Source: Symbiodinium natans | Lineage: Eukaryota > Sar > Dinophyceae > Suessiales > Symbiodiniaceae | DNA length: 64,000 bases | Reading direction: 5' to 3' | NCBI GenBank assembly: GCA_905221605.1 | Contig: CAJNDS010002412.1 | Span: 722,886 to 786,885, forward strand | Shown: positions 1 through 12,800 of the stretch, piece after piece | Position numbering within the stretch: the first letter of the stretch is position 1 | Layout: each line of letters starts with the position of its first letter | Translations under genes and position numbers: made by a program | The notes under the pieces: model-generated | Database searches by the model: none | The model's input: only the letters and a program-made list of their open reading frames with translations | What the model was told of the DNA's origin: nothing

Positions 1-648
1 GGGCACATAGGAGGGTTTAGGGCTTAGGATTCAAGGAGGGTTTAGGGGTTGGGGTTCGTGGGATGGTTTAGGGTTTAGGGTTTACGACCCTGAGCCTACA
101 CCACCCAAAGCCCAAGGCCCCTAAAGCGCCTAAGGCACAAACCCTCACGTGAGCCCTGACGCCACTTCACCCCTTAGCGCAGGGCGTTTAGGGTTTAGGG
201 TTCAGGGTTTGGGGTTCAGGGTTTGGAGTTTAGGGTTAAATCGGAGCCCACAGTTTAGAAGACCCGCCCCCTACGAACAGTTCCAAGACTAAGAGGATCT
301 GGGAGGGGACCTGTGATGACAATACTTAGGTTGAAAGTTGGCAGCTGCTTCACTCACGCAGCCCGCACATGCGGCATGTCTTTTTCATGTGGCACACAGC
401 TCTCGGCAACATTGCGAGAGACTTGGCTTTAGCCCTAAATCTCCTTGCCCAGACCCCTGAATCCGGAAATTTCATCCTTGAATCTGGGGCATTCTCAGCC
501 AGACCCCCTTAACTTGAAACGAAACCCTAAAATTCTAAACCCTAAATCCTAAACCCTGAACCCTGAACCCTACACCCTAAACCCTAAACCCTAAACCCTA
601 AACCCTAAACCCTAAACCCTAAACCCAAAACTTAACCCCCGAACCCAG
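1..648. repeat. Non-coding DNA with telomere-like heptamers
   Basis: Degenerate TTTAGGG units lie at 60-90 and 185-235. A clean CCCTAAA run at about 533-626 ends just before the first candidate exon. The unique stretch 240-520 shows no convincing coding frame or RNA gene. Confidence 0.7.
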
Positions 649-722
649 CACCCTCTGGGCCTCAGGACCTACCCACCGTCTGCGAGGAGCCCTTGCGGCG
701 CTTCTTTATCTCCACCAACCAG
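649..722 (+). CDS. Candidate internal exon of unidentified gene A
   Basis: An island of unique GC-rich DNA sits between a CCCTAAA array on its left and TTTAGGG repeats on its right, the layout seen around the certain exons of this window. After the acceptor CCCAG at 648 the open phase reads DLPTVCEEPLRRFFISTNQ and stops at a possible GC donor at 723. The exon leaves phase 0, matching the next two candidate exons. I do not recognise the family. Confidence 0.4.
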
Positions 723-1609
723 GCGTGCCCCGCAGCTCCCAAAACCTTAAGGTTTAGGGTTTACGGTTTAGAGTTTAGGGTTAGGGTTTAGGGTTTAGGG
801 TTAGGGTTTAGGGTTGGGGCTCCATTTACCTATTACTTTGGGGGGCTCATACCCCATATCCATGGGGGTTATAACCTACGAAATTGCAGCCAGCCGGTAT
901 ATTCTACCCGAATAAGGTAGGCTCCTTAGGCACAATTCTCTCAATCCTAAACTCCACAGCTCAAGAAATTGCCAAACTCCTCTGAATTAGGGGTTGGACC
1001 TCTAGATACATAGGGTGAAAGGGGGAAGCAGGGAAAATCTCTCAACTAAGAAGTACTGGGCAGCCCAGCCGTGCCCTTTTAGCCCTTTTGGGTTCCTGTT
1101 TGAAAGGGTGGCGTACACAAAAGGTGGCTTACACTACACCGAGAAGGGTATTCTGCGAAGGGTACTGGGACCCCCTGAACCTCCGAGAAGTGGCCCCTAC
1201 GTGTGGTTTAGGGGGTTTATACGGTTTGGTTTAGGTTCTATGGTTTTTAGGGTATTTTGGGGTTTATAGGGTTGGGTCTGCTTTTCAGGTTCAAGGGTCG
1301 GAAGGTGGTTCCCATATGCCAGCTTGAGCATGCATTCCCGGGCACTAGACGGCAAAGATTGTAAATCCTGAGCCTTGAACTCCTAAACCCGAAACCCTAA
1401 ACCCAAACCCTAAGCCCAAAACCCACAGCCCCTGCACTCCCAACGCTAAACCCTCCCAAGGGGCCTAAGCCGAGGCCTCGACAGGTGCTGTTATTCCTAC
1501 AGCAACCCTCTTACCCGTTAAGCCCAGACACCCAAAACTTCCTTTTGTATTGGGTAAGGTCCCATTATGAGACCTATGAAGCAAATAAGGTTCCCCCTTT
1601 CATTCCTAG

Positions 1610-1790
1610 CCCTGAACCCTGAACCCTGAACCCTGAACCCTGAACCCTGAACCCTGAACCCTGAACCCTGAACCCTGAACCCTAAACCCTAAACCCTAAA
1701 CCCTAAACCCTAAACCCTGAACCCTGAACCCTGAACCCTAAACCCCAAACCCTAAACCCTAAACCCTAAACCCTAAACCCCCACCCGGAG
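1610..1790. repeat. CCCTGAA / CCCTAAA heptamer array
   Basis: Tandem heptamers, with one block homogenised to CCCTGAA (about ten units), then CCCTAAA, then CCCTGAA again. It directly precedes the small exon at 1817. Confidence 0.9.
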
Positions 1791-1816
1791 CTCCTAAACC
1801 TTTCCAAGCATCCCAG

Positions 1817-1852
1817 GCCATGGCCACCCCGCTCTTCCGTCGTCTGGATCAG
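1817..1852 (+). CDS. Candidate 36-nt exon of unidentified gene A
   Basis: Acceptor TCCCAG and donor GTGGGT bound twelve codons reading AMATPLFRRLDQ. CCCTAAA repeats lie upstream and TTTAGGG repeats start a few bases downstream. It keeps phase 0 with the candidates at 649 and 2933. The function is unknown. Confidence 0.4.
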
Positions 1853-2214
1853 GTGGGTTTTTAGGGCTTACAGGGTTTAATTAGGGTTTAGGGTTTAGGG
1901 TTTAGGATTTAGGGTTTAGGATTTCGGGTTTAGGGTTTCGGGATTCGGGTTTCGGATTTAGGGTTTGGGGTTTGAGGCGCCGACGCGGGAAGTTCTCAAG
2001 TGTTTCGGTCCAGGGTTTTGGGGCTTATGGGTTGTGGGGGGGGGCTCAGGGGCTTAAGGGTTTTTGGGGGTTGGTTTAAAGGGTAAGATTCTAGAGCTTT
2101 GAGGTGTAATTAATTAGGGGGAGGGAGGGAAGTTGACGGAACATGTGCCGTATGAGGCCGCCTCAACCCTCAAACCCTCTCAATCCTATAAATTATAAAT
2201 CCTAAAAACCCTTG

Positions 2215-2335
2215 TAATACAGGTTTTTCTAATAATTTCAAGTAGTCGTCCCTTCTGGTCCCTTTATAGTTATACTATAAGAACCCCCCCCAAAACCCTA
2301 TTGTAGTTATCAAGGCACCAATATGCAACCCTATG
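2215..2335. mobile_element. MITE-like element, family 2 (degenerate copy)
   Basis: It shares the core of family 2: CTAATAATT near the left end, the run GGTCCCTTTATAGTTATACTATAA, then a C-run, AACCCTATT and a right end with CACCAATAT. The terminal inverted repeats are eroded. Confidence 0.45.
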
Positions 2336-2394
2336 AACCCCATAAACCCTCTAATCCCCTTAAACCTGCCCATAACCCTCAACTCTTTTTTTTG

Positions 2395-2540
2395 TCTGCT
2401 CCTAACCCTAAACCCTAGCCCTAAACCCGAAACCCTAAACCCTAAACCCTAAACCCTAAGCCCTAAACCCTAAACCCTAAACCCTAAACCCTAAACCCTA
2501 AACCCTAAACCCTAAACCCTAAACCCTAAACCCTAAACCC
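2395..2540. repeat. CCCTAAA array
   Basis: About twenty nearly perfect CCCTAAA heptamers. Confidence 0.95.
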
Positions 2541-2659
2541 CATGCGATCTTGACACGCTCGGGCCCCTAAGACCTCTTGTCTTACGAGATCTTACAACCC
2601 CAGAGCCCCCAAATCCGCAGAGCTCCAAGCCCCAGAAGCGCCAGAGTTCGCAAGAAGGG

Positions 2660-2920
2660 TTTCGGGGTTTGGGGTTTAGGGTTTTGGGTTTTGGGGTTTA
2701 GGGTTTAGGGGTTTAGGGGTTTAGGGGTTTAGGGCTTAGGGGTTTAGAGTTTGGGGTTTCGGGTTTAGGGTTCAGGGGTTTAGGGGTGTAGGGGTTTGGG
2801 GGTTTGGGGGTTTAGGGCTTTGGGGTTTAGAGTTTGGGGTTTCGGGTTTAGGGGTTTAGGGGTGTAGGGGTTTGGGGGTTTGCGGTTTAGGGGTTCAGGG
2901 GTTTAGGGTTTAGGGCTTAT
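2660..2920. repeat. Degenerate TTTAGGG / TTTAGGGG array
   Basis: G-strand heptamers mixed with octamers (GGGGTTTA) just before the candidate exon at 2933. Confidence 0.9.
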
Positions 2921-2932
2921 GGTCTGTGGCAG

Positions 2933-2984
2933 GAGCTCCGCACCCGGCGCGAGGCATTGCTCCAGGACATCTTCATAGGGCAGG
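2933..2984 (+). CDS. Candidate exon of unidentified gene A
   Basis: Acceptor GGCAG and a donor GTGGGC at 2985 enclose the charged helical stretch ELRTRREALLQDIFIGQ. It is phase-compatible with the exons at 649 and 1817, so the three could belong to one + strand gene ending upstream of the kinase. No domain recognised. Confidence 0.4.
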
Positions 2985-3654
2985 GTGGGCGCGATCATGG
3001 GTTTTAGGGTCTAGGGTTTAGGGTTTAGGGTTTAGCAGCAATCATAGATTTGCAGATAAAACCACCCCACCCGGTCTTGGTAGACAGGCCCCCAAACTTG
3101 TGGCTGTTGGGGGAAACCCACTCTGAGAGGAGCGAGGATGGGGCGTGACAGACCCTGAGCGGCAACAGCCGCGGACGCAGGGATAGGCTCAGCTCGAGGT
3201 CTGCAGGATGTGTGCTCTTGGAGACAGAAAGGTGCGCTTTCTGCAATTTGTCAGCTTACGGACTCTATGCCCAAAGCCCTTAAACCCTGAAACCAAGCTA
3301 TTCAACCCTAAATGCCCAAAGTCCTAAAGACTTTTGTTGGGGTCGGTGTCTGGTTAGGGTTTTGCCAGGTTCGATGTGGAGGGGTTGAGAGCAGGTGGAT
3401 GGTTTATTAGGGTTTAGGGTCTGGGGTTGGGGGTTTAGGGTACAGTGTTGATAGTCCGTAACCGCCGGGCAAGCGTGTTGCAGATTTCTGAGGCTTCCAG
3501 TCCCACTACACACACCATCCCTTGTCCCGTCAACCGCACCCTTGAACCCCCAAGCCCTGAACCCCAACCCAAGTGCAAGCCCTTGAACCCTGAAGCCCGC
3601 AACCCCTCAAACCTTCAAACCCTAAACCCTCAACCCCAAACCCTAACCCTAAAC

Positions 3655-3755
3655 CCTAAACCCTAAACCCTCAACCCCAAACCCAAACCCTAAACCCTAA
3701 ACCCTAAACCCTAAACCCTAAACCCTAAACCCTAAACCCTAAACCCTAAACCATA
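3655..3755. repeat. CCCTAAA array upstream of kinase exon 1
   Basis: About twelve CCCTAAA units plus variants precede the RS-rich start exon at 3819. Unique DNA at 3025-3250 has an open antisense frame without recognisable motifs. Confidence 0.9.
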
Positions 3756-3818
3756 AACCCCTCAAGCCCACGAAGCCCCAAACCCGAAACACCTTTTCCA
3801 AGAGACTCTGTGCCCCTA

Positions 3819-3897
3819 ATGGCTGTGAGCCGCAGCCGAAGCCGCAGCCGCAGTCGTGTGCGGAGTAGCTCAGAGGCCTGGTGGTTCCCCTTTACTG
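3819..3897 (+). CDS. Kinase exon 1: RS-rich start
   Basis: ATG at 3819 opens MAVSRSRSRSRSRVRSSSEA, then WWFPFT, and the exon ends before a canonical GTAAGG donor at 3898. This is the only RS-dipeptide run in the window. Whether it really is the first coding exon of the kinase is inference from position and phase-compatible neighbours. Confidence 0.55.
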
Positions 3898-6800
3898 GTA
3901 AGGTTGTGGCTCGAGTTCAGGGCATAGGGCGGGGTTTAGGGTCTGGGGTTTAGGGTTCGGGGGAGGGGTGAGGCGGGGTGGCGTGGGGTGGGCGGGGTGG
4001 GGCGGGCAGGGTGGGGCACGTTTGGGCGGGGTGGTCAGAAGTCTGGACAAAAAGAACGTATACAACCCGCTCCGTTTCTTTGCACATTCTCCCGCTGCAG
4101 TCTCAATGAAAGAAATCGACAGGCCTATGGGTTCATGATTGTGTGAACGGCTTGGTCGGCCAGGTGGCCCGTTAAGCCCATTAACCCAATTAACCGAGCC
4201 ATACATCACAGCCTCCACGCCCCAGCACTGATGGGCTCGAAACCCAATGAAGTCTAAACCCGGAAACCAGCAGCCCTTCCGCAGGTCTTGTCAGTGAGGC
4301 GGGCGGGGCGGGCGCCTTGCAGGGTTCTAGGGTTTGTGGTTTAGTCTGCGCATTTGTTGCATGGCGGACGGTCTTTCTTGAACTGCCCCCAGGGCGGTGA
4401 AGCGGATTCAACACATGGGCGGAAAAGAAACCCCTAGGCAGGACTCGTCCGCACCAGACTCGGACGACAACATCGAAGACTGCGAGGAGGCACCGGGGTC
4501 ATTCCGAGAGTTGGTTTAGGGTTTAGGGTTTAGGGTTTAGGGTTTTTGGGTTTAGGGTTTAGGGTTTTGGGCTTCGTTTTGTTTTTTTCATCCTGACTTG
4601 ACCGGACTTTCTTCAGGGAGGCAGCGGGTTGAAGGGGGCGTGTTGCTCGCGGAGCAGCAGCTCTTGAACAAGCAGGGCCCGCTCGTCGCGATTTTTCTTG
4701 CAGAGTCCCCTTCTCGAGAAAGATTGATCCCGAACCTTAAGCCCTTAGCCCTTAAGCCTACAACACAAGCCGTAAGCCGTAAATCCCAAACCCTAAACCC
4801 TAAACCCTAAACCCTAAACCCTAAACCCTAAACCCTAAACCCTAAACCCTAAACCCTAAACCCTAAACCCTACACCCTACACCCTACACCCTAAACCCTA
4901 AACCCTAAACCTTAACCTCTTCAATTCACCCTCCAGGGCCAAGGGCTCCATGCCGTTCGACCTGGGGCGCTGCTTTGCGATCGCTTCCGCGTGCGCGGGC
5001 GGCTGGGAACAGGAGGGGCTTGTATTGTTCAGGGTTCGCAGGGTTCAGGGTTTAAGGGTTTAAGGGGATTTATGTAGGGTTTATAGGGTTTATGGTTTAT
5101 AGGGATTATTGGGTTAGAGGGTTGATATGGTTTACAGGGTTTGTAGGCTTTATCGAGCTTTATGGTTATAGGGTGTACAGTGTAAAGGGTTCATAGGGTG
5201 TATAGGGTTCATAGGGTTTACAGGCCCAGGGCCAGACCCTAACCCTAAACAGAAGAAGCCCTAAGAAGATGCCAAACCCCTTCAGAACTCCTAAATCCCA
5301 AACCCCAGAATCCCAACTCTGCGGTCTGAGCTACATTGCCTCGCGGAGCCACCGACATCCCAAACCCAATGCCCTAAAGGTTCATGTACTTCTGTCGTAT
5401 AAGCTTTGGTGGCCTCAAGGAGGTTCTTAGCAGCCAGTCTTAGGGCTTAGGCGTAAACCCGAACCCTCAACCCTAAACCCCTAAACCCTAAACCGAGGTA
5501 CCCTAAAATCCCCCCCCCCCCCCAACAAAGTAACAAAAGAACAAAAGAGTAAAGAAACATACATGAACCACTACAATCCCAAATCCCCCCCAAAATAGCT
5601 TAAAGCCTTATGCTGCAGGAGCCTTTGCCACCGTCTGGCTCTGCGCCGACGAGGCAGAGCTTCCTGGGTTTGGGGGTTTCTTGGAGTTTGGGTTTGGGAT
5701 GTTCCCCCTTATACTAACAGTCCTTTATAGAGAAGATAATAGGGGGTATTATAATCCCTATCAAATATGCCAAGCTTGGGGTGTTTTAGGGGTGCTTAGG
5801 GTTGGGGGGTTTTAGGGGTGCTTAGGGTTGGGGGTTTCGGGTTTAGGTGTGTAGGCTTAGTGGCTGAGCTGTTGTAGGGAATCGAGCGCTTGCAAGTTGT
5901 TGCTTACCGCACGCCGCAGTGTGCCGGCGACTCACCTCCGGTGCCGCGTAGGGTTTGGGGTCTATAGAGTATGGGGTTTAGGGTTTAGGGTGTGTTACCG
6001 TAGGGTTTAGGGTTTAAGGTTTGGCGAAAAAGCATCGCGCCTCATTTGAGGAGGAGCCGCGGAGGCTCACTGTAACCCCTGGAACACGCATCCAAAGCCC
6101 CTGGCACCCATCTGGTGCTAAAACCCCGCAACAAACCCGAAAATCCTCAGAACCCTCAAATCCTGATACAAAAACACCATGAACATCCTAAAGCACCTGA
6201 AAGAACCCCCAAATCGGATAAGCACAAAAGCAAAACCACTCTGACTTCAGCCTTTCCCCCTTCCAACAAGCCCCAAAAGCCCTCATACCCTAAGAACCCC
6301 AAAAATGACCTAAGAAACCCTACAGGCCAAAAACCCAAAAGCCCCCCCCAAAACCGCAAAAAACAAAAAAAAACCAACGCAAAAGAGGAACCCTGACTTC
6401 TTCCAACAGGAACAAGAGGAGTCGAACTTCGGCTTCGTGGCGCTGAAAGTGCACCTCGGGGGTGCAAGGGTTTGGGGTTAAGGGTTCATAGGGTTTAGGG
6501 TCTTTAGGGTTTAGGGTTTAGGGTTTAGGGTTTAGGGTTTAGGGTTTAGGGCTTAGGGCTTAGGGCTTAGGGCTTAGGGATTTCGGGTTGAGGCTTTTCT
6601 GGTGGGCTTCCCCTTCCAAAGTGTAGGAAAATCCGGGCTCCAGCTTTGGGGCCCTTGTTTTCTGAAAACCGCCAAAGCCTTGATCGCTCTCCTGTCTTAC
6701 ATCCTAAGTTCCTAGGACCCAAAGTAGGCCCTTATTCCTTGCTTCGCGTTAAGGTTCCCTTGTGAGCCCCCTTGGAACCAAAAAGGGTACCCTTTTTATT

Positions 6801-9800
6801 CCCAGGTTTCTCTTGGGCCTAGGTCCTGAGTCCTGAGCCTGAAGCCCTAAAACCACCAACAACTTCTCTCGACTTTCTCCTGTCTTAAATAAATCCTCAG
6901 TCCTGAGTCCTAAGCCCTAAGAGCTAAACCCTAAGTTACCCCAAACCCCAAACCCCAAACCCCAAACCCCAAACTCCAAACCCCAAACCCCAAACCCCAA
7001 ACCCCAAACCCCAAACCCTAAACCCTAAACCCTAAACCCTAAACCCTAAGCCCTAAAATGCCCTAAACCCCCAAGCCCTAAAACTCGAGGTGGGTGGGGT
7101 GAAGCACCTCAGGTACCGCGCGGTGGATCGCTACCAGCTCTATGCATCGGAGGAGGCTTGGGCTTAGGGGTTTTGGGTTTGGGGTTTAGGGTTCAGGGTT
7201 CAGGGTTTAGGGTTTAGGGTTAGGGTTTAGGGTTTAGGGTTTAGGGCTAGGGTTTAGGGTTCAGGGTTTAGGGCTTGGGCTTGGGGGGTCCCTCTAAGCC
7301 CGTTGATACATCCTGAACCTTCAGCTTGCTTAGAGGGTTTAGGGGTTTAGGGGTTTAGGGGTTGAGGGGTTTAGGGGTTTAGGGGTTCAGGGGTTGAGGG
7401 TTCAGGGTTTAGGGGTTTAGGGGTTTAGGGGTTTAGGGGTTTAGGGGTTTAGGGGTTGAGGGTTCAGGGTTTAGGGTTTAGGGCGAAAACTTGGAGCAGG
7501 GCCCTCAACCTAGGAATCCCAGAGCCCGCTCTGAGCGCCGGTCCATTTGAATGACCCAAAGCCCCCAATCTTAAAACTTCAAAGTTCTCTCTGGAAAGGG
7601 CCCTGCAAGGAAGAAACCCTTGATTTAGAGCCCTAAACCCCAAATCCTAAACCCCAAATCCTAAACCCTAAACCCCAATCCCTAAACCCTAAACTCTAGA
7701 CCCCAAACCCTAAACCCTAAACCCTAAACCCCAAACCCTAAAACCTTCTTTTGGACAGTGCGAGCTCCTGCGTGACGCGGCGGAGTTGGCACAGTGGCGG
7801 CCGCCCTCCTTGGTGAGCTTGCGAGGGCACCCTGGCCAGTTAGGGTTTAGGGGTTTAGGGTTTAGGGTTTGGAGTTTAGGGTTTAGGGTTTAGGGCTACT
7901 ATAGCGGCCTTAATAATTAGAATAGGGTTTGGGGGGGGTTATTCTAGTATACTCATAAAGGGACCCTCACGGAATGTTATTAATCATTATTCCGACCCCT
8001 ATATTAGTGTATCTAAGACGATGAAGTTAGATCTTCGGGTTTAGGGGCATAGGAGGTTTAGGGGGTTTCGGGTTGTTCTCAGCAATTTCGATGGATTGCG
8101 GGAGCTTTTCCTTAGTTTCTGCCTGTCGCGAACCTGGGTAGCAAAAGCGGAACCAGACAGTGATGTGCGGAGCCTGTTGCACTGGGATCCCATACTGTAC
8201 CAATCCCACCCACACTACTTGAAGGTTCATGGTACTTATTAACCAATGATAACTGTACTCATCACCCAAAATTTTTAACCCTATTAGGGCACTTCGGGTG
8301 CTTGCAAGTGGGTTATAACTACAGTTCTAGTGGGTTTCGGTACCCTGAACCCCCAAGTACGTCTAACAGAAAACATTGTAGATACTTGGCCATATGTTTT
8401 TGGGAGGACGTCCAGTCGTGAAACGTTGGGGTGGAGGCTGGCGTAGGATCCTACATTCCAAGCCTTGAGGCCTAACCCTAAAAACCCTAAACGCGGTTTG
8501 GGGTTTAGGGTTCAGGGTTTAGGGTTTAGGGTTTAGAGTTTAAAGAAAAACCCTAAACACTGAAACCTGGGCGAGGCTCTTCCCTCACCAGGGGCCATGT
8601 TGCCAACATGCCTGTGTGGCGCTGGAGGCCTGGTTTCGGGGAAGGGGACACTTATAAGGGACCTTAGGGGTCATTTACGGCGCATTTCGGGGCTACTTAG
8701 GCATAGAGGGACTATGTAAGTTATATTACGGGTTGTGTAGGGGAATAAGATTAATGGCCCCTTCTAGGGGTCGCTCCTCATACCCCTTAAGGGTTTCGGG
8801 GTTGGGGGATGTTGTTTTCTGGGCTTGAGGGTTTTTGTAGGCTTTAGGGTTAAGTGTGTAGGGGGGCTTTTAGGGTTAGGTTCTTGGGTTCAGGGTCGAA
8901 TATACTCTCCTCATGATGCGCGTATATACTGTGCCCTGAAAGATCTTTGAAACAGGCTCCTGAAAGGAGTCCTTAGGGGCAAACGTAGGGGCCTTCAAAC
9001 ACAGACCCCCTTCAAACACAAGGGAGGAGGTACCCAGCACAAGGACAATCAAAACCCTAAGCCCTAAACCCGAAACCCGAAACCCCAACCTTTCAGAACC
9101 CCGTATAAAGACCTTCAACCATCCTTTTCGCCGCCGATTCAACCCTTCAGTCCTGGGGGCCCCGAAGGCCCAAAGCAACCCGAAAGGCACCGTCCCTGAT
9201 CTCTCCACCCCCCTAAACGATCAACCGCCACTAACACCCTCAACCCTATAGACCTCAAACCCTCAATCCTAAATTGTTGAAACTCTCCCTAAACCCTAAA
9301 CCGCAATGAAGGAAGACCCCCTCCCTCCCGTCCCTCCCCCGCCCCACGCCTTTCTCAGCTCCTGGGCCCTTCTGCTCTTGAGATGGCAGAGCGCCTCTTT
9401 GGCAACCACTCGCCACAGGTCCTGACCCAAACCCAAACCAGCCCGACCCATATCGGGTTAAGGGTTTAGGGTTTGGGGGGTTGGAAGTACCAAATGTATT
9501 CCCTTCTGCTCCCTACATAATATGCTAGAAAAGCATCTTGGATCTTAGGTTTAGGGTTTGAGGTTTGGGGTTTTGGGCTTAGGGTTTGGGGTTTAGGGTT
9601 TGGGATTTCGGGCTGTGAGCGCCAGATTCGGTCTGTAGGAGGCCGCTCTTCTGTTGGCAAATCCAAGAATCTAGCTTCACACCCCCAAACCCAAAACCCA
9701 AAACCAAAACCCGATTAACCTGAACCCCCCCCCCCCAACCCTAACCCCAAACCCCAAAGCCCAAAACTCAAAGCCCCAAACCCTTAACCCTAAACCCCAA

Positions 9801-12800
9801 ACCCTAAACCCTAAACCCTAAACCCTTGAGACCGAGGCGGTGTCGAGGCTCTCGGCTGCCTCTGCCGCTGCTGCGGGCCGCGCTCGGGGGCGGGCTGCGG
9901 GCGTTGGACTTCCTGCACAGGCTGGGGTTTAGGGTTTAGGGTTTAGGGTTTAGGGTTTAGGGTTTAGGGTTTAGGGTTTAGGGTTTAGGTTTTAGGGTTT
10001 GGGGTTTACTGTCTGGGGTTTACTGTCTGGGGTTTAGGGTTTGGGGTTTAGGGTTTGGGGTTCAGGGTTGAGGCTGTTGACCCTTACCCTTAACCCGAGG
10101 CTCTTTCCGGCTCTGTGGGGCTCCGCCTTAACCCAAAAACTGAAAGCCAGAAACCCCCCAACCCAACACCCAAAACACCCTATCCCCAAAACACCCTAAA
10201 CCCTAAACACCCACCCCATACACCTAAACCCTAAACCCAAAACCCCAAACCCGAAACCCCAAACCCTAAACCCCAAACTCCCAGAACCCTAAACCCCTTA
10301 CACCCTAAACCCTCAACCCCTACACCCTATAGCGCCCCGCGGCAGGGAATGCTCCATCATCCACACGGACACCTTGTGGAGAGGGGTGGTGGAGGGACCT
10401 GAAACTTGAAATCCTTGACCCTTCAGAGAAGTCCCCCCCCAGCCCTAAAGTCCCCAAAAGTCCTGAAGTTCTCCAAAGTCCTTTTGTCTCCAAAGCCCTA
10501 GACCCCAAAGTCCTAGACCTTACAACTGTAGAGTCTGTAGAGCTTCTGCCCTAAACCTTAAGCCCCGAAGCGCCAGAACCCGAGGCTCCCAAGCTCGCAA
10601 CCCCTCAAACCCCACAACCCCTGAACCCCAAAGTTCAGGGTTTGAGGGTTGAGGGTTTTAGGCTTTTAGGGTTTAGGGGGTTCGGGAGGTTGGGTACCCT
10701 GAGCCCTAAACCCTAAACCCTAAACCCTAAACCCTAAACCCTAAACCCTAAACCCTAAACCCTAAACCCTAAACCCTAAACCCTAAACCCTAAACCCTAA
10801 ACCCTAAAACCCTAAACCCTAAACCCTAAACCCTAAACCCTAAACCCTTCTGTCCCACTTCTTGGCCGCTGGCAGGACATCAAGCCAGAGAACTTGCTCA
10901 TCAACATCCCGAGTGGCTCCCCCATACTTGACGTCATGAGGCTGGGCGGCTTTCGGGCTTTCGGGGTTTCAGGAGGTTTAGGGTTTAGGGGTTTAGGGTT
11001 TAGGGTTTAGGGGTTTAGGGGTTTAGGGGTTTAGGGGTTTAGGGGTTTAGGGGTTTAGGGGTTAGGGTTTAGGGTTTAGGGTTTTAGGCTGTGTTTTTAG
11101 GGTTTTTGGGCTCAGAAGAGGCGGGGCGGCTGTCGGTTTTCGGGTTTTGAGGGCTTTAGGGCTTTAGGTTTAGGTTGTCTTTTTGTTTTTTGAGGTTTTA
11201 AGGTTTTGGGTTTTCGGCGCTTTAGGGAGGTTTTAGGGGAATCAGCGTGGCTCGTCCATACTTGACGCTCCCTTGTAATCTACCCCCAAACCACAGCCCC
11301 TAACCCCTAAAACCCTAAATCTAAATAAGCCTAACCCTACCTACGCCCCTAGAGGAAGACGCCCTTCGGCAGAGCGGAGCGCCTGAAGATTCTGGAGCTC
11401 GCGCTACAGGGAGGCAGGGAGGGCGGTTTTGCGGTTTAGGGTTTAGGGTTGAGGGTCATATCATACAACCCCTTATCGCCCTTTGTCAAAGATCTTGTAC
11501 GGAAGGACACCTCCAAAGGGGCCTCAAATTAGCAGCGTCACCGATTCTCTACAATTCCCATAAACCCTATAAACCCTAAACCCTAAACCCTAAACCCTAA
11601 ACTCTAAACCCTAAACCTTAAGCCCTAAGCCCAAAACCCTAAACCCTAAACCAGGTGCCTCAGCGAGCTTTAGCCTCGTGGACCTCGGGAACAGCTGCGC
11701 CTCGGATTGTCACCCTGGTCGTCAGACTAGGACCCAGAGTCGGCCCTTCTTCTACTAGAGTAGGCCCTTATTCCCCCTTTTTCTGGGGTTTAGGGTTTAG
11801 GGTTTAGGGTTTAGGGTTTAGGGCTACTAGGACCCAGAGTAGGCCCTTATTCGCTTTTTAAGGTCAGGGTTCCCAAGTGGCCCTGGAATGAGACATCGCT
11901 GGGCAGGTCACAAGTCGAAAGAGTGCCTCGAGCTTATCTGTTTAGGGTTTAGGGTTTAGGGTTAGGGTTTAGGGCATAGGGTTTAGGGTTAGAGAGGTTG
12001 CGCGGCTTTTGGAGGCATACGACGAAGAGCTTGCTGCGCCCGCATCCAGCTCGAGAAGCAAAAACACGAGCGGGTGCAACGAAGATTGCCACGAAGATCC
12101 GCTCGCACTTCGAGACAGACGGGATAATTTCTGTCCTCATCTCACATGTCGCCCAACAGCTGATGAAGCTGAGGACCGCGGATCAGAATCGTGGTTGCCA
12201 TGGCACTTTGCCTGGGTCGAATCCTCGTGCGCCAAGATGAGGCAATGGCCCCTTTCAACCAACATGGTATGTAAATCCATGACCCTGAAACTGTAAAACC
12301 TTAAATCCGAAAACCCTATAACCCTAAAACCCCGCTTACACCCTGAACCCCTTTTTCTGGAAGTTTACGCGAATAAGGGACCCCCCTAATTTCGAGCCCA
12401 AATAGCAGGAATAGGGTACCCCTAATGTCGGAAACCCCCTATCTCGATGCCGCGACCCTACCTGGAGGTTCAGGGTACTTTAAAACCCCAATTCAAGCTG
12501 TACTTCTCCCCCCCCCCCTCAAGTCCCCCAAGTAGCTTATAAGTAGACTCATACCCTAAACCCTAAACCCTAAACCCTAAACCCTAAACCCTAAACCCTA
12601 AACCCTAAACCCTAAACCCTACACCCTAAACTCTAAACCCTAAACCCTGAGCCACCAAGTAGCCCAGCACCCAGGCACCAGGGACAAGCACGCCTCCGCG
12701 GACATCACGACGCTCGAGTTCAAGGCGGTGGAGGCTCCAGTCTGCTACGAAGGTTTAGGGTTTAGGGTTTAGGGTGTAGGGTTCCGGGTTCAGGGAGGGC

